From Duganella sp. Root1480D1 (GTDB lineage Bacteria; Pseudomonadota; Gammaproteobacteria; Burkholderiales; Burkholderiaceae_D), in assembly GCF_001427305.1 (NCBI RefSeq), contig NZ_LMFZ01000007.1, positions 153,547 through 217,546 of the forward strand: a DNA stretch of 64,000 nucleotides. Reading direction: 5' to 3'. Both the position numbers and the translations under genes were made by a program. Below, piece by piece: positions 56,355 to 64,000 of the stretch. The stretch's first letter is position 1; every line of letters begins with the position of its first letter. Below the pieces are notes generated by a model. The model made no database searches, was not told where the DNA came from, and worked only from the letters and a program-made list of their open reading frames with translations.

Positions 56355-58400
56355 TCAGGCGCGCTTGGATACCAGTGTCAGGATGTCGTAGCTGGCAACC
56401 AGTTCGTCGTTCTGGTTGGTCACCTGCACATCCCACGCGACGACGCCCTGGCCGCGGCCCTTGTCATCGGTGCGGTTGCGGTCGACCTTGCGCTTGCAGG
56501 TCAGGCGGGCGCGGATGGTGTCGCCAATCGCTACAGGAGTAATGAAGCGCAGGTTATCCAGGCCGTAGTTGGCCAGCACTGGACCCGGCGCCGGCGACAC
56601 GAACAGGCCGGCCGCTGCCGACAGCACGAAGTAGCCATGGGCGATGCGCTTGCCGAACTGGGTATCTTTGGCCGCGATCTCGTCGAAGTGCATGTAGAAG
56701 TAGTCGCCCGAAATGCCGCCGAAGTTGACGATGTCCGCTTCGCTCACGGTGCGGCGATGGGTCAGCAAGGAGTCCCCGATCTCCAGGTCTTCGAAGCACT
56801 TGCGGAACGGGTGAACATCGCCTTCCTTGACGGCACCGCCACGCACGTATTCGCCGGTGATGGCAGTCAGCATGGTCGGCGAGCCCTGCACCGCAGCGCG
56901 CTGCAGGAAGTGGCGCACCGCGCGGATGCCGCCCAGCTCTTCGCCGCCGCCAGCGCGGCCAGGGCCGCCGTGCTTCAGTTGCGGCAGCGGCGAGCCGTGG
57001 CCGGTGGAATCGACCGAGGACTCCCGGTCCAGCACGTGCACGCGGCCGTGCGAGGCAGCGGCGATCGGTACGGCGTAGGCGGCGATGGCCGGGTCCTTGG
57101 TGATCAGCGAGGAAACCAGGGAGCCTTTGCCGCGTGCAGCCAGTTCCAGCGCCTCGTCGATCGAGTCATAGGTCATCATGGTGCTGACCGGGCCGAAGGC
57201 TTCCACGTTATGCACCGCATCGTTGTTCAAGGCATCGCGGCACAGCAGCAGGGTTGGCGCAAAGAAGGCGCCGTTTTCGACACCCTCGCCCACCAGTTTC
57301 AGGGCGCCCGCGCCGCCAAACAGGATCTCGTTGCCCTGCGCCAGCTGCGCCACGCGTTCAGCCACGTCGCGTTGCTGGTCTTTGGAGGCCAGTGCGCCCA
57401 TGCGCACGCCTTCCACCGACGGGTCGCCCACCACAACCTTGGCCAGGCGCTCGCGCAGCTTTTCGGCCACGGCATCGGCGCGCTCGCGCGGCACGATGAT
57501 ACGGCGCACGGCGGTACATTTCTGGCCGGCCTTGGTGGTCATCTCGCGCTGAACTTCTTTCACGAACAGGTCGAACTCGGGATCCTCGGGCGTGACGTCC
57601 GGCGCCAGGATGGCACAGTTCAGCGAATCGGCTTCGGCGGTGAACGGCACCGAGTTGGCGATCAGGTTGCGGTTGGAGCGCAGCTTGGCGGCGGTATCGG
57701 CGGAACCGGTGAAGGTCACCACGTCCGCGCCGCCCAGGCGGTCCAGCAGGTCGCCGGTGCTGCCGATCACGAGCTGCAGCGAACCTTCCGGCAGCAGGCC
57801 GGACTCGTTGATCATGCGGATCAGGGCTTCGGTCAGGTAGGACGTCGCGCTGGCAGGCTTGCCGATGCAAGGCATGGCGGCCAGGAAGGACGGCGCGAAC
57901 TTTTCCAGCAAGCCCCAGATCGGGAAGTTGAAGGCGTTGATGTGCACTGCGATGCCGCCGCGCGGCACCAGGATGTGGGTGCCGGAGAAGCCGCCGCGCT
58001 TGCCCAGCGCCATGGCCGGGCCTTCGTGCAGCACGTTCGACGACGGCAGCTCGCGGCTGCCCATGCTGGCGTAAGCGAACAGGGTGCCAATGCCGCCTTC
58101 CACGTCAACCCAGCTATCCGGGCGGGTAGCGCCGGTCAGGTGCGAGATCGCATACAGCTCCTCCTTGCGCTCCATCAGGTACATCGCCAGGGCTTTCAGG
58201 CGCTGGGCACGAGTCTGGAAGTCCAGCTTCATGAGGGCCGGGATGCCGGTCTTGCGGCCGTAATGCACGGCTTCGGCGAAGTCCAGCTTTTCGGCGTGGG
58301 TGTGGTAGATGACGCGGTTATCCAGGGCGCTGTGCAACGCGGTTGCCGCTTCCTTGCCTTGCCAACGGCCGCCGATGAAGCTTTGCAGGGTGTGTACCAT
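56355..58400 (-). CDS. paaZ: Bifunctional oxepin-CoA hydrolase / semialdehyde dehydrogenase
   Basis: 681 residues. N-terminal aldehyde dehydrogenase (about 1-520): TFTGSADTAAKLRSN, the catalytic Cys in TTKAGQKCTAVRRIIVP and the general-base Glu in PFTAEADSLN. C-terminal MaoC-like hydratase (about 535-675) with FGGISGDYFYMHFDE and RIAHGYFVLSAAAGLF. It opens the ring of oxepin-CoA and oxidises the semialdehyde to 3-oxo-5,6-dehydrosuberyl-CoA. GGAG precedes ATG 58400; an upstream extension to 58703 overlaps paaY and is rejected. It is the last gene of the paa run. Confidence 0.95.
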   Translation of the reverse strand: MVHTLQSFIGGRWQGKEAATALHSALDNRVIYHTHAEKLDFAEAVHYGRKTGIPALMKLDFQTRAQRLKALAMYLMERKEELYAISHLTGATRPDSWVDVEGGIGTLFAYASMGSRELPSSNVLHEGPAMALGKRGGFSGTHILVPRGGIAVHINAFNFPIWGLLEKFAPSFLAAMPCIGKPASATSYLTEALIRMINESGLLPEGSLQLVIGSTGDLLDRLGGADVVTFTGSADTAAKLRSNRNLIANSVPFTAEADSLNCAILAPDVTPEDPEFDLFVKEVQREMTTKAGQKCTAVRRIIVPRERADAVAEKLRERLAKVVVGDPSVEGVRMGALASKDQQRDVAERVAQLAQGNEILFGGAGALKLVGEGVENGAFFAPTLLLCRDALNNDAVHNVEAFGPVSTMMTYDSIDEALELAARGKGSLVSSLITKDPAIAAYAVPIAAASHGRVHVLDRESSVDSTGHGSPLPQLKHGGPGRAGGGEELGGIRAVRHFLQRAAVQGSPTMLTAITGEYVRGGAVKEGDVHPFRKCFEDLEIGDSLLTHRRTVSEADIVNFGGISGDYFYMHFDEIAAKDTQFGKRIAHGYFVLSAAAGLFVSPAPGPVLANYGLDNLRFITPVAIGDTIRARLTCKRKVDRNRTDDKGRGQGVVAWDVQVTNQNDELVASYDILTLVSKRA

Positions 58401-58413
58401 TTGTAGTCTCCGA

Positions 58414-59031
58414 TTACGATTTATTTTCGAATGCTTGCTTGTGCAGGTGCATCGGCAGCGAAGTGTCCCATTGCATGCGCTGGCGGCCAGGCGACGCCTC
58501 GCTGTCTGGCTGGCACTCCACCATCGTTTGCATCGAACGCACGGCCAGCTCATGGTACTGGCCGGTGCCCAGGGTCTTCCAGGCGATCTCGCTGTCGCTG
58601 ACCTGGCGCAGGATCTTGGCCGGCGCACCGACCACCATGCTGCGCGGCGGAATTTGCATGCCGGCTTTGACAAAGGCTGCGGCGCCGACGATGCTTTCCG
58701 CACCGACGACCGCGTTATCCATCACGACCGCATTCATCCCCACCAGCGCATTGCGGCCGATGCGGCAGCCATGCAGTACCGCGCCATGCCCGATATGGCC
58801 ATCCTGCTCGACGACCGTGTCGCCGCCGGGGAAGCCGTGCATCACGCAGGTATCCTGCACATTGGCGCCTTCTTCCAGGATCAGGCGCCCGAAGTCGCCG
58901 CGCAGGGATGCCAGCGGCGCCACATAGCAGCGCGGCCCGACGATCACATCGCCGACCAGCACTGCGCTAGGGTGCACATAAGCGGTCGGGTGCACCACCG
59001 GCCGCACGCCATTGATTTCGTAGCAGGGCAT
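58414..59031 (-). CDS. paaY: Phenylacetate-pathway thioesterase, PaaY-type hexapeptide protein
   Basis: 205 residues with a left-handed beta-helix of hexapeptide repeats (about 10-150): HPTAYVHPSAVLVGDVIVG, LILEEGANVQDTCVMHGFPG, RIGRNALVGMNAVVMDNAVV. PaaY hydrolyses CoA esters that would block the pathway; the fold is that of gamma-carbonic anhydrase. ATG 59031 (MPCYEINGVRP) follows the paaJ stop by 2 bp and is used over the longer frame. It lies between paaJ and paaZ. Confidence 0.9.
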   Translation of the reverse strand: MPCYEINGVRPVVHPTAYVHPSAVLVGDVIVGPRCYVAPLASLRGDFGRLILEEGANVQDTCVMHGFPGGDTVVEQDGHIGHGAVLHGCRIGRNALVGMNAVVMDNAVVGAESIVGAAAFVKAGMQIPPRSMVVGAPAKILRQVSDSEIAWKTLGTGQYHELAVRSMQTMVECQPDSEASPGRQRMQWDTSLPMHLHKQAFENKS

Positions 59032-59033
59032 GA

Positions 59034-60239
59034 TCAGACCCGCTCGATCACGAGAGCAATACCCTGGCCGACGCCGATGCACATGGTGCACAGCGCATAG
59101 CGGCCGCCGGTGCGTTCGAGCTGGTTCAGCGCCGTGGTCACCAGGCGTGCGCCCGAAGCACCCAGCGGGTGGCCGATGGCAATAGCCCCCCCGTTCGGGT
59201 TGACGCGCGCATCGTCATCTTTGAGCCCCAGGTCGCGGGTCACCGCCAGGCCTTGCGCAGCAAAGGCTTCGTTCAACTCGATCACGTCCATCTGCCCGAT
59301 GGTCATGCCCAATTGCGCCAGCAGCTTCTTGCTGGCCGGCGATGGACCGAAGCCCATGATGCGCGGCGCCAGGCCGGCAGTCGCCATGCCAAGCACCTTG
59401 GCGCGCGGCTTCAGGCCGAATTTGTCGACCGCAGCGGCCGACGCCAGCAGCAGCGCGCAGGCACCGTCGTTGACGCCGGAAGCATTGCCGGCAGTGACCG
59501 TGCCATCCGGCTTGACCACGCCCTTCAGCTTGGCCAGTGCCTCGACGGTGGTGTCGGGACGCGGGTGTTCGTCGGTGTCGATGACTTTCGGGTCGCCTTT
59601 CTTCTGCGGAATGGTGACCGGCACGATCTCGCCCTTGAAGAAACCGGCCGCGTGGGCGGCGGCCCAGCGCTGCTGGCTGCGGATGGCGAAGGCATCCTGG
59701 TCGGCACGGGCGACCGACCATTGCTCTGCTACGTTTTCCGCCGTCTCCGGCATGGAGTCGATGCCGTACTGCGCCTTCATCAGCGGATTGACGAAACGCC
59801 AGCCGATGGTGGTGTCCTCGATCTTCGCGCTGCGCGAAAAGGCGCTGTCGGCCTTGCCCATCACAAAAGGCGCGCGGGTCATGCTCTCCACGCCACCGGC
59901 GATCACAAGTTGGGCTTCGCCCGCTTTGATGGCACGCGCCGCGATGCCTACGGCGTCCAGCGAGGAGCCGCACAGGCGGTTGATGGTGTTGCCTGGCACC
60001 TCCACCGGCAAGCCAGCCAGCAGGCCGGCCATGCGGCCCACATTGCGGTTGTCTTCGCCGGCGCCGTTGGCGCAGCCGTAGTAGACATCGTCCACCTGCT
60101 TCCAGTCGACGGAAGGATTGCGTGCCATCAGGGCGGCGATCGGGATCGCCGCCAGGTCGTCGGCGCGCACGCCTGCCAGTGCGCCGCCGTAGCGGCCGAA
60201 CGGTGTGCGAACGGCGTCGCAGATGAATGCTTCGGTCAT
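59034..60239 (-). CDS. paaJ: 3-oxoadipyl-CoA / 3-oxo-5,6-dehydrosuberyl-CoA thiolase
   Basis: 401 residues. Thiolase with the acylated cysteine in INRLCGSSLDAVGIA (about residue 90), the histidine in GGAIAIGHPLGASGAR and the second cysteine in LCTMCIGVGQG. N-terminal MTEAFICDAVRTPFGRYGGA is typical of the PcaF/PaaJ type. It releases acetyl-CoA and succinyl-CoA at the end of the route. It follows paaK by 2 bp. PcaF activity on protocatechuate-derived CoA esters is likely too. Confidence 0.94.
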   Translation of the reverse strand: MTEAFICDAVRTPFGRYGGALAGVRADDLAAIPIAALMARNPSVDWKQVDDVYYGCANGAGEDNRNVGRMAGLLAGLPVEVPGNTINRLCGSSLDAVGIAARAIKAGEAQLVIAGGVESMTRAPFVMGKADSAFSRSAKIEDTTIGWRFVNPLMKAQYGIDSMPETAENVAEQWSVARADQDAFAIRSQQRWAAAHAAGFFKGEIVPVTIPQKKGDPKVIDTDEHPRPDTTVEALAKLKGVVKPDGTVTAGNASGVNDGACALLLASAAAVDKFGLKPRAKVLGMATAGLAPRIMGFGPSPASKKLLAQLGMTIGQMDVIELNEAFAAQGLAVTRDLGLKDDDARVNPNGGAIAIGHPLGASGARLVTTALNQLERTGGRYALCTMCIGVGQGIALVIERV

Positions 60240-60241
60240 AA

Positions 60242-61552
60242 CTATTCCTTAGGTCGTTTATCGATTACTCGTTTGGCCTTGCCGGTCGCGGTGCGTTCGA
60301 TGCCGCCCACGCCGACCAGCGTGACGGTCGTGCTCACGCCGACATTGGTCTTGATGCGTTGTTCCAGTTCGCGCGCCACCTCGCCGGCATCGGCACGGGC
60401 CAGCCCGGCGCGCAGCTCCACCAGCACTTCCAGCTTGTCGAGGTGGCCGTCGCGGGTCACCACAAGCTGGTATTGCGGTTCAAGCCTGGGCAGCTTGCAG
60501 ATCTGTTCTTCGATCTGGGTCGGGAAGACATTCACGCCGCGGATGATCAGCATGTCGTCGGAGCGGCCGGTGATCTTTCCGATGCGGCGCATGGCGCGCG
60601 ATGTCGGCGGCAGCAGGCGCGTGAGGTCGCGCGTGCGGTAGCGGACCACCGGCATGGCTTCCTTGCTGAGGGAAGTGAACACCAGCTCGCCCTCTTCGCC
60701 ATCGGGCAGTACTTCCCCGGTCTCCGGATCGATGATCTCCGGGTAGAAATGGTCTTCCCAGATCACCGGGCCGTCTTTCGATTCGATGCATTCGCTGGCC
60801 ACGCCGGGACCGATCACTTCCGACAGGCCGTAGATGTCCACCGCGTCGATGCCGGCGCGCCGTTCGATCTCGCCGCGCATGGCATTGGTCCAAGGCTCGG
60901 CGCCGAAGATGCCTACCTGCAGCGAGGATTTGGCGCAATCGAGGCCCTGGCGCTGGAATTCCTCCACGATGTTCAGCATGTAGGACGGCGTCACCATGAT
61001 GATCGAAGGCTTGAAGTCCTGGATCAACTGCACCTGCTTTTCGGTCTGGCCGCCGGACATCGGAATCACGGTGCAGCCCAGGCGCTCAGCGCCATTGTGC
61101 GCACCGAGACCACCGGTGAACAGGCCGTAGCCGTAGGAAATGTGCACCATATCGCCGGCGCGGCCGCCCGCGGCACGGATGGAGCGCGCCACCACGTCGG
61201 CCCACATATCGATATCGCCCTGGGTGTAGCCGACCACGGTCGGCTTACCGGTGGTGCCGCTGGAAGCATGCACGCGCACGACCTTCTCGCGCGGCACGGC
61301 AAACAGGCCGAAGGGATAGTTGTCGCGCAGTGTCTTCTTGTCGGTGAACGGGAACCTGGCCAGGTCGGACAGCGACTTCAGCTCGTCCGGATGCACACCC
61401 TTCTCGTCAAAGGCCTTGCGGTAATGCGGCACGTTCTCATAAGCGTGCATCAGCGACCATTTCAGCCGCTCAAGCTGGAGCGCCTGCAATTCGTCGCGGC
61501 TGGCGCGCTCGATCGGCTCCAGGTCGGAAGCGGCGGGATTGCGTTGGACCAC
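60242..61552 (-). CDS. paaK: Phenylacetate-CoA ligase
   Basis: 436 residues, AMP-forming ligase of the PaaK family. It activates phenylacetate to phenylacetyl-CoA with ATP, the first step. The P-loop is HASSGTTGKPTVVGYT (about 90-105), followed by YGYGLFTGGLGAHNGAERLG, YGLSEVIGPGVASEC, and the C-terminal RSDDMLIIRGVNVFPTQIEE with FPxQIE typical of PaaK. Cytoplasmic. It follows paaI by 17 bp. Confidence 0.96.
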   Translation of the reverse strand: MVQRNPAASDLEPIERASRDELQALQLERLKWSLMHAYENVPHYRKAFDEKGVHPDELKSLSDLARFPFTDKKTLRDNYPFGLFAVPREKVVRVHASSGTTGKPTVVGYTQGDIDMWADVVARSIRAAGGRAGDMVHISYGYGLFTGGLGAHNGAERLGCTVIPMSGGQTEKQVQLIQDFKPSIIMVTPSYMLNIVEEFQRQGLDCAKSSLQVGIFGAEPWTNAMRGEIERRAGIDAVDIYGLSEVIGPGVASECIESKDGPVIWEDHFYPEIIDPETGEVLPDGEEGELVFTSLSKEAMPVVRYRTRDLTRLLPPTSRAMRRIGKITGRSDDMLIIRGVNVFPTQIEEQICKLPRLEPQYQLVVTRDGHLDKLEVLVELRAGLARADAGEVARELEQRIKTNVGVSTTVTLVGVGGIERTATGKAKRVIDKRPKE

Positions 61553-61569
61553 GGTGCTACCTCCATCAA

Positions 61570-62016
61570 CTAGCTATGGGTTGGAACCACCTCTCCGGCC
61601 ACGCGGTGCGACTTGCCGCGGAAGGTGGCGATCATCTTGCCCTCCTGGTTGCAGACGGTGACATCGTAGATGCCGGTCTTGCCGACCAGGGTGCGTTCGA
61701 CCGCCTCCGCCGTCAGCAAATCATCCATCCGCCCGGGGGCGAGGTAGTCGATCGTGCAGCCCGCGCCAACCGTCGTGTGGTTATGGCTGTTGCACGCGAA
61801 TGCGAAAGCGCTATCGGCCAACGCAAAGATAAAGCCGCCGTGGCAAGTCTGGTGCCCGTTCAGCATATCGCTCCGCACCGGCATGGTCATGCGCGCATAA
61901 CCGGGGCGGATTTCTACCAACTTCATACCCAGACCCTGGCTGGCGGCATCGCGCGAGAACATGGCCGCGCCGGCCGCTTCGGCCAGGGCCTGCGGGTGCA
62001 TCTTGGGGTTATGCAT
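61570..62016 (-). CDS. paaI: Hydroxyphenylacetyl-CoA thioesterase
   Basis: 148 residues, hotdog fold. The active-site stretch NGHQTCHGGFIFALADSAFA and the beta-strand GCTIDYLAPGRM match PaaI. It hydrolyses dead-end CoA thioesters and protects free CoA. ATG 62016 lies 8 bp inside the end of paaH, so the two are translationally linked. Confidence 0.93.
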   Translation of the reverse strand: MHNPKMHPQALAEAAGAAMFSRDAASQGLGMKLVEIRPGYARMTMPVRSDMLNGHQTCHGGFIFALADSAFAFACNSHNHTTVGAGCTIDYLAPGRMDDLLTAEAVERTLVGKTGIYDVTVCNQEGKMIATFRGKSHRVAGEVVPTHS

Positions 62017-63562
62017 GGATCCTGGCTCCGCTTTGCTCGCGGCGGCGCAACAGCGGCGACACGCGGTAGCGGTCCTCGCCATAGCTGCTTGCCAGGTTCT
62101 CCAGAACGGTAACGATATGCTTGACGCCCACCAGGTCCGCCCACGCCAGCGGCCCGCGCGGATAGTTGACGCCTTTCTGCATCGCCACGTCGGCGGCCTG
62201 CGCGCTGCACACGCCCTGGTTGACGGCATCGGCGGCTTCGTTGGCCAGCATTGCGACGGTACGCATCACTGCCAGGCCAGGCACATCGTCCAGGCGCGTG
62301 ACTGTGAATCCGGCCGCCTGGAACATGCCGATGGCCGATGCCATGGCGCGCGGGCTGCATTGGTCGCTGCACGCGATGGCGATGCGCGGCGATGCATTGA
62401 AGTCGAACACCAGGTCGTACACCACCATATCGGCATGCTTGTCATCGCGTGCGCGCTGGGTCGCAGTGCGGCCGTCAGTCAGGTAGATGGCCGCACCATT
62501 GCAGTGGAAGGCAGGCGCTTCCGACGAACGGTGCCCTTCGGCCGAGTTGCGCTTGGTCACGCTGACGCCGCGCGACTTCAGGCGTTCGATCAGCATCGTC
62601 GCGATGGAGGTGTGGTCGCCCGGCTCGAAGCTGTAGCCAATGTATTCGGGCAGCGGTTGCGGCGCTTCAAAACGCGGTTGCTGGGCAGAAGCGCCTTCGC
62701 TGTAGTCATAGAAACCGCGGCCGGACTTGCGGCCCAGGAAGCCGGCGTTCACCATCTCCTGCTGCATCACGGACGGCGTGAAGCGCGGGTCGTTGTAATA
62801 GGCGCGAAAGACGGATTCGGTAACGGAGTAGTTCACGTCGTGGCCGATCAGGTCCATCAGCTCGAAAGGTCCCATGCGGAAGCCGCCGCCCTCGCGCATC
62901 ACGGCGTCGATGGTGGCGGCATCGGAGGCCTGTTCGTTCAGCAGGCGCCAGCCTTCGGCGTAATAAGGGCGCGCTACGCGGTTGACGATAAAGCCCGGCG
63001 TGGACTTGGCATGCACCGGGTTCTTGCCCCAGGCAATGGCGGTGTCGTACACGGTTTCGGCCACGTCGCGACCCGTGGCAAGGCCGCTGATTACTTCCAC
63101 CAGCGCCATCAGCGGCACCGGGTTGAAGAAATGCATGCCGACCAGGCGCTGTGGCTTGCGCAGTTTGGCCGCGATGGCGGTAACAGAAATCGAGGAGGTG
63201 TTGGTGGCGAGGATGGCGTCATCGGCGACGATGCCTTCCAGGTCGGCGAACAGGCTGCGTTTGACGTCAAGGTTTTCGACAATCGCTTCAACCGCCAATC
63301 CCGCATCGGCCAAGTCGCCCAGGCTGGCAACGGCTTGCAAGCGGGCACGCGCGGCATCGGCATCGGTGGCGCTCATCTTGCCTTTTTCAACCAGCTTGCC
63401 GTACACCTTGCCGATATCGGCAATCGCCTTGTCGACCGCTTCCGCGCGGGTATCGAACAGCTTGACCGTGTAGCCGGAAGCCGCCGCAACCTGCGCGATG
63501 CCGGAACCCATTGCCCCGCTGCCGATGACGGCAACGACACTGCCTTTCGCCAGAGCCGCCAT
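62009..63562 (-). CDS. paaH: 3-hydroxyadipyl-CoA dehydrogenase
   Basis: 517 residues. The N-terminal NAD-binding Rossmann motif is VAVIGSGAMGSGIAQVAA (about 10-27). The catalytic His lies in RLVGMHFFNPVPLMALVEVI, and two 3HCDH C-terminal domains follow (about 185-290 and 405-500). It oxidises 3-hydroxyadipyl-CoA to the 3-oxo form before PaaJ. It follows paaG by 2 bp. The double C-terminal domain is usual for this family. Confidence 0.94.
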   Translation of the reverse strand: MAALAKGSVVAVIGSGAMGSGIAQVAAASGYTVKLFDTRAEAVDKAIADIGKVYGKLVEKGKMSATDADAARARLQAVASLGDLADAGLAVEAIVENLDVKRSLFADLEGIVADDAILATNTSSISVTAIAAKLRKPQRLVGMHFFNPVPLMALVEVISGLATGRDVAETVYDTAIAWGKNPVHAKSTPGFIVNRVARPYYAEGWRLLNEQASDAATIDAVMREGGGFRMGPFELMDLIGHDVNYSVTESVFRAYYNDPRFTPSVMQQEMVNAGFLGRKSGRGFYDYSEGASAQQPRFEAPQPLPEYIGYSFEPGDHTSIATMLIERLKSRGVSVTKRNSAEGHRSSEAPAFHCNGAAIYLTDGRTATQRARDDKHADMVVYDLVFDFNASPRIAIACSDQCSPRAMASAIGMFQAAGFTVTRLDDVPGLAVMRTVAMLANEAADAVNQGVCSAQAADVAMQKGVNYPRGPLAWADLVGVKHIVTVLENLASSYGEDRYRVSPLLRRREQSGARIHA

Positions 63563-63564
63563 GC

Positions 63565-64000
63565 TTATTCCCCCTTGAAGTTTGGAGTACGCTTGTTGAT
63601 GAAGGCGTCCACGCCTTCGCGGTAATCATGGCTGTAGCCAAGTTCGCGCATCATTTCGCCTTCCAGCTTCAGTTGGTCGGCCAGTGTGTTGCCGTAACTG
63701 GCTTGCAGCGCGTGCTTGGTGAAGGCCAGGCCCTTGGTCGGCGCGCTGGCGAAGTGCCTGGCCATGGCCATGGCTTCGTTCATCAGCTCTTCGTCCGGAA
63801 CAGCTTTCCAGATCAGGCCCCATTGTTCGGCGCGTTCGGCGGACAGTTTTTCGCCCAGCATGGCGAGGCCGGTGGCGCGCGCGTGGCCAATCAGGCGTGG
63901 CAGGTGCCAGGTGCCGCCGGTGTCGGGAATCAGACCCAGTTTGCAGAACGCTTCGATGAAGCTGGCGGATTTGGCGGCCAGCACGATGTCGCAGGCCAGT
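63565..64000 (-). CDS. paaG: 2-(1,2-epoxy-1,2-dihydrophenyl)acetyl-CoA isomerase, partial
   Basis: The C-terminal 145 codons of a crotonase-fold protein; it begins outside the right edge. In frame the edge reads LACDIVLAAKSASFIEAF, followed by GLIPDTGGTWHLPRLIG and the C-terminal helix EGVDAFINKRTPNFKGE. GLxPDxGGT is typical of PaaG/PaaF enoyl-CoA hydratase-isomerases; PaaG turns the ring epoxide into oxepin-CoA. Choice of PaaG over PaaF is from this motif and the operon position, so it is less certain than the family. Confidence 0.85.
   Translation of the reverse strand, partial: LACDIVLAAKSASFIEAFCKLGLIPDTGGTWHLPRLIGHARATGLAMLGEKLSAERAEQWGLIWKAVPDEELMNEAMAMARHFASAPTKGLAFTKHALQASYGNTLADQLKLEGEMMRELGYSHDYREGVDAFINKRTPNFKGE

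Noticed and set aside
58401-58703. N-terminal extension of paaZ to 58703
   Set aside because: It would overlap paaY throughout, and the conserved PaaZ N-terminus starts at 58400 behind a GGAG site.

Overview
The window looks like chromosomal DNA of a Betaproteobacterium, most likely an Oxalobacteraceae member close to Massilia, Telluria or Duganella. This is inferred from very high G+C, dense gene packing, PEP-CTERM-tagged exported proteins, vibriolysin-like M4 proteases, a proS/rppH divergent pair and short intergenic palindromic repeats. No rRNA, tRNA, CRISPR array, phage or insertion sequence was found. Most of the window is ordinary chromosome with many exported hydrolases.

Layout, left to right. 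1-2.4 kb: the edge of an apparently broken MmyB-type regulator, a truncated palindromic repeat, and two tandem Bcr/CflA-type MFS transporters. 2.4-9.3 kb: a PEP-CTERM serine protease, small exported and membrane proteins, a lytic transglycosylase coupled to proS, rppH, a DUF1841 gene and small membrane proteins. 9.3-12.8 kb: a two-subunit molybdenum hydroxylase (molybdopterin and 2Fe-2S subunits) beside two small cytochromes c. 13-18.5 kb: an M60/ImpA-type metalloprotease lipoprotein and a MoxR - GNAT - VWA operon. 18.5-28.4 kb: a perfect 36-bp inverted repeat, then a complete kdp potassium system on the minus strand (a 30-residue membrane peptide, kdpF, kdpA, kdpB, kdpC, kdpD, kdpE) with a putative KdpE site, preceded by a TorF-type porin and a response regulator.

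28.5-32.9 kb: parE-parC (topoisomerase IV) behind a promoter with a LexA-box-like sequence. 33-42 kb: the least conventional block. It has an M64 metalloprotease, an ECF sigma factor with its RskA-type anti-sigma, and a tightly coupled minus-strand operon (DUF4331 protein, small lipoprotein, TPR protein, HupE/UreJ-like membrane protein with an EF-hand-like loop). An exported cyanophycinase and an NTF2-like exported protein follow. 42-47.4 kb: argH, a two-gene TRAP permease without a binding-protein gene, and small proteins (DUF4124, VOC, ACT-like).

47.7-56.3 kb: a tandem duplication of two roughly 838-residue M4 metalloproteases, each with its own near-identical promoter, then an M24 peptidase, a PEP-CTERM protein, a DUF2846 lipoprotein and small membrane proteins. 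56.3-64 kb: a minus-strand phenylacetate catabolism operon (paaG partial, paaH, paaI, paaK, paaJ, paaY, paaZ). The epoxidase genes paaABCDE are not in the window. Two intergenic repeat families (A near 61 and 18534; B near 32932 and 43362) sit at gene ends and probably act as terminators.
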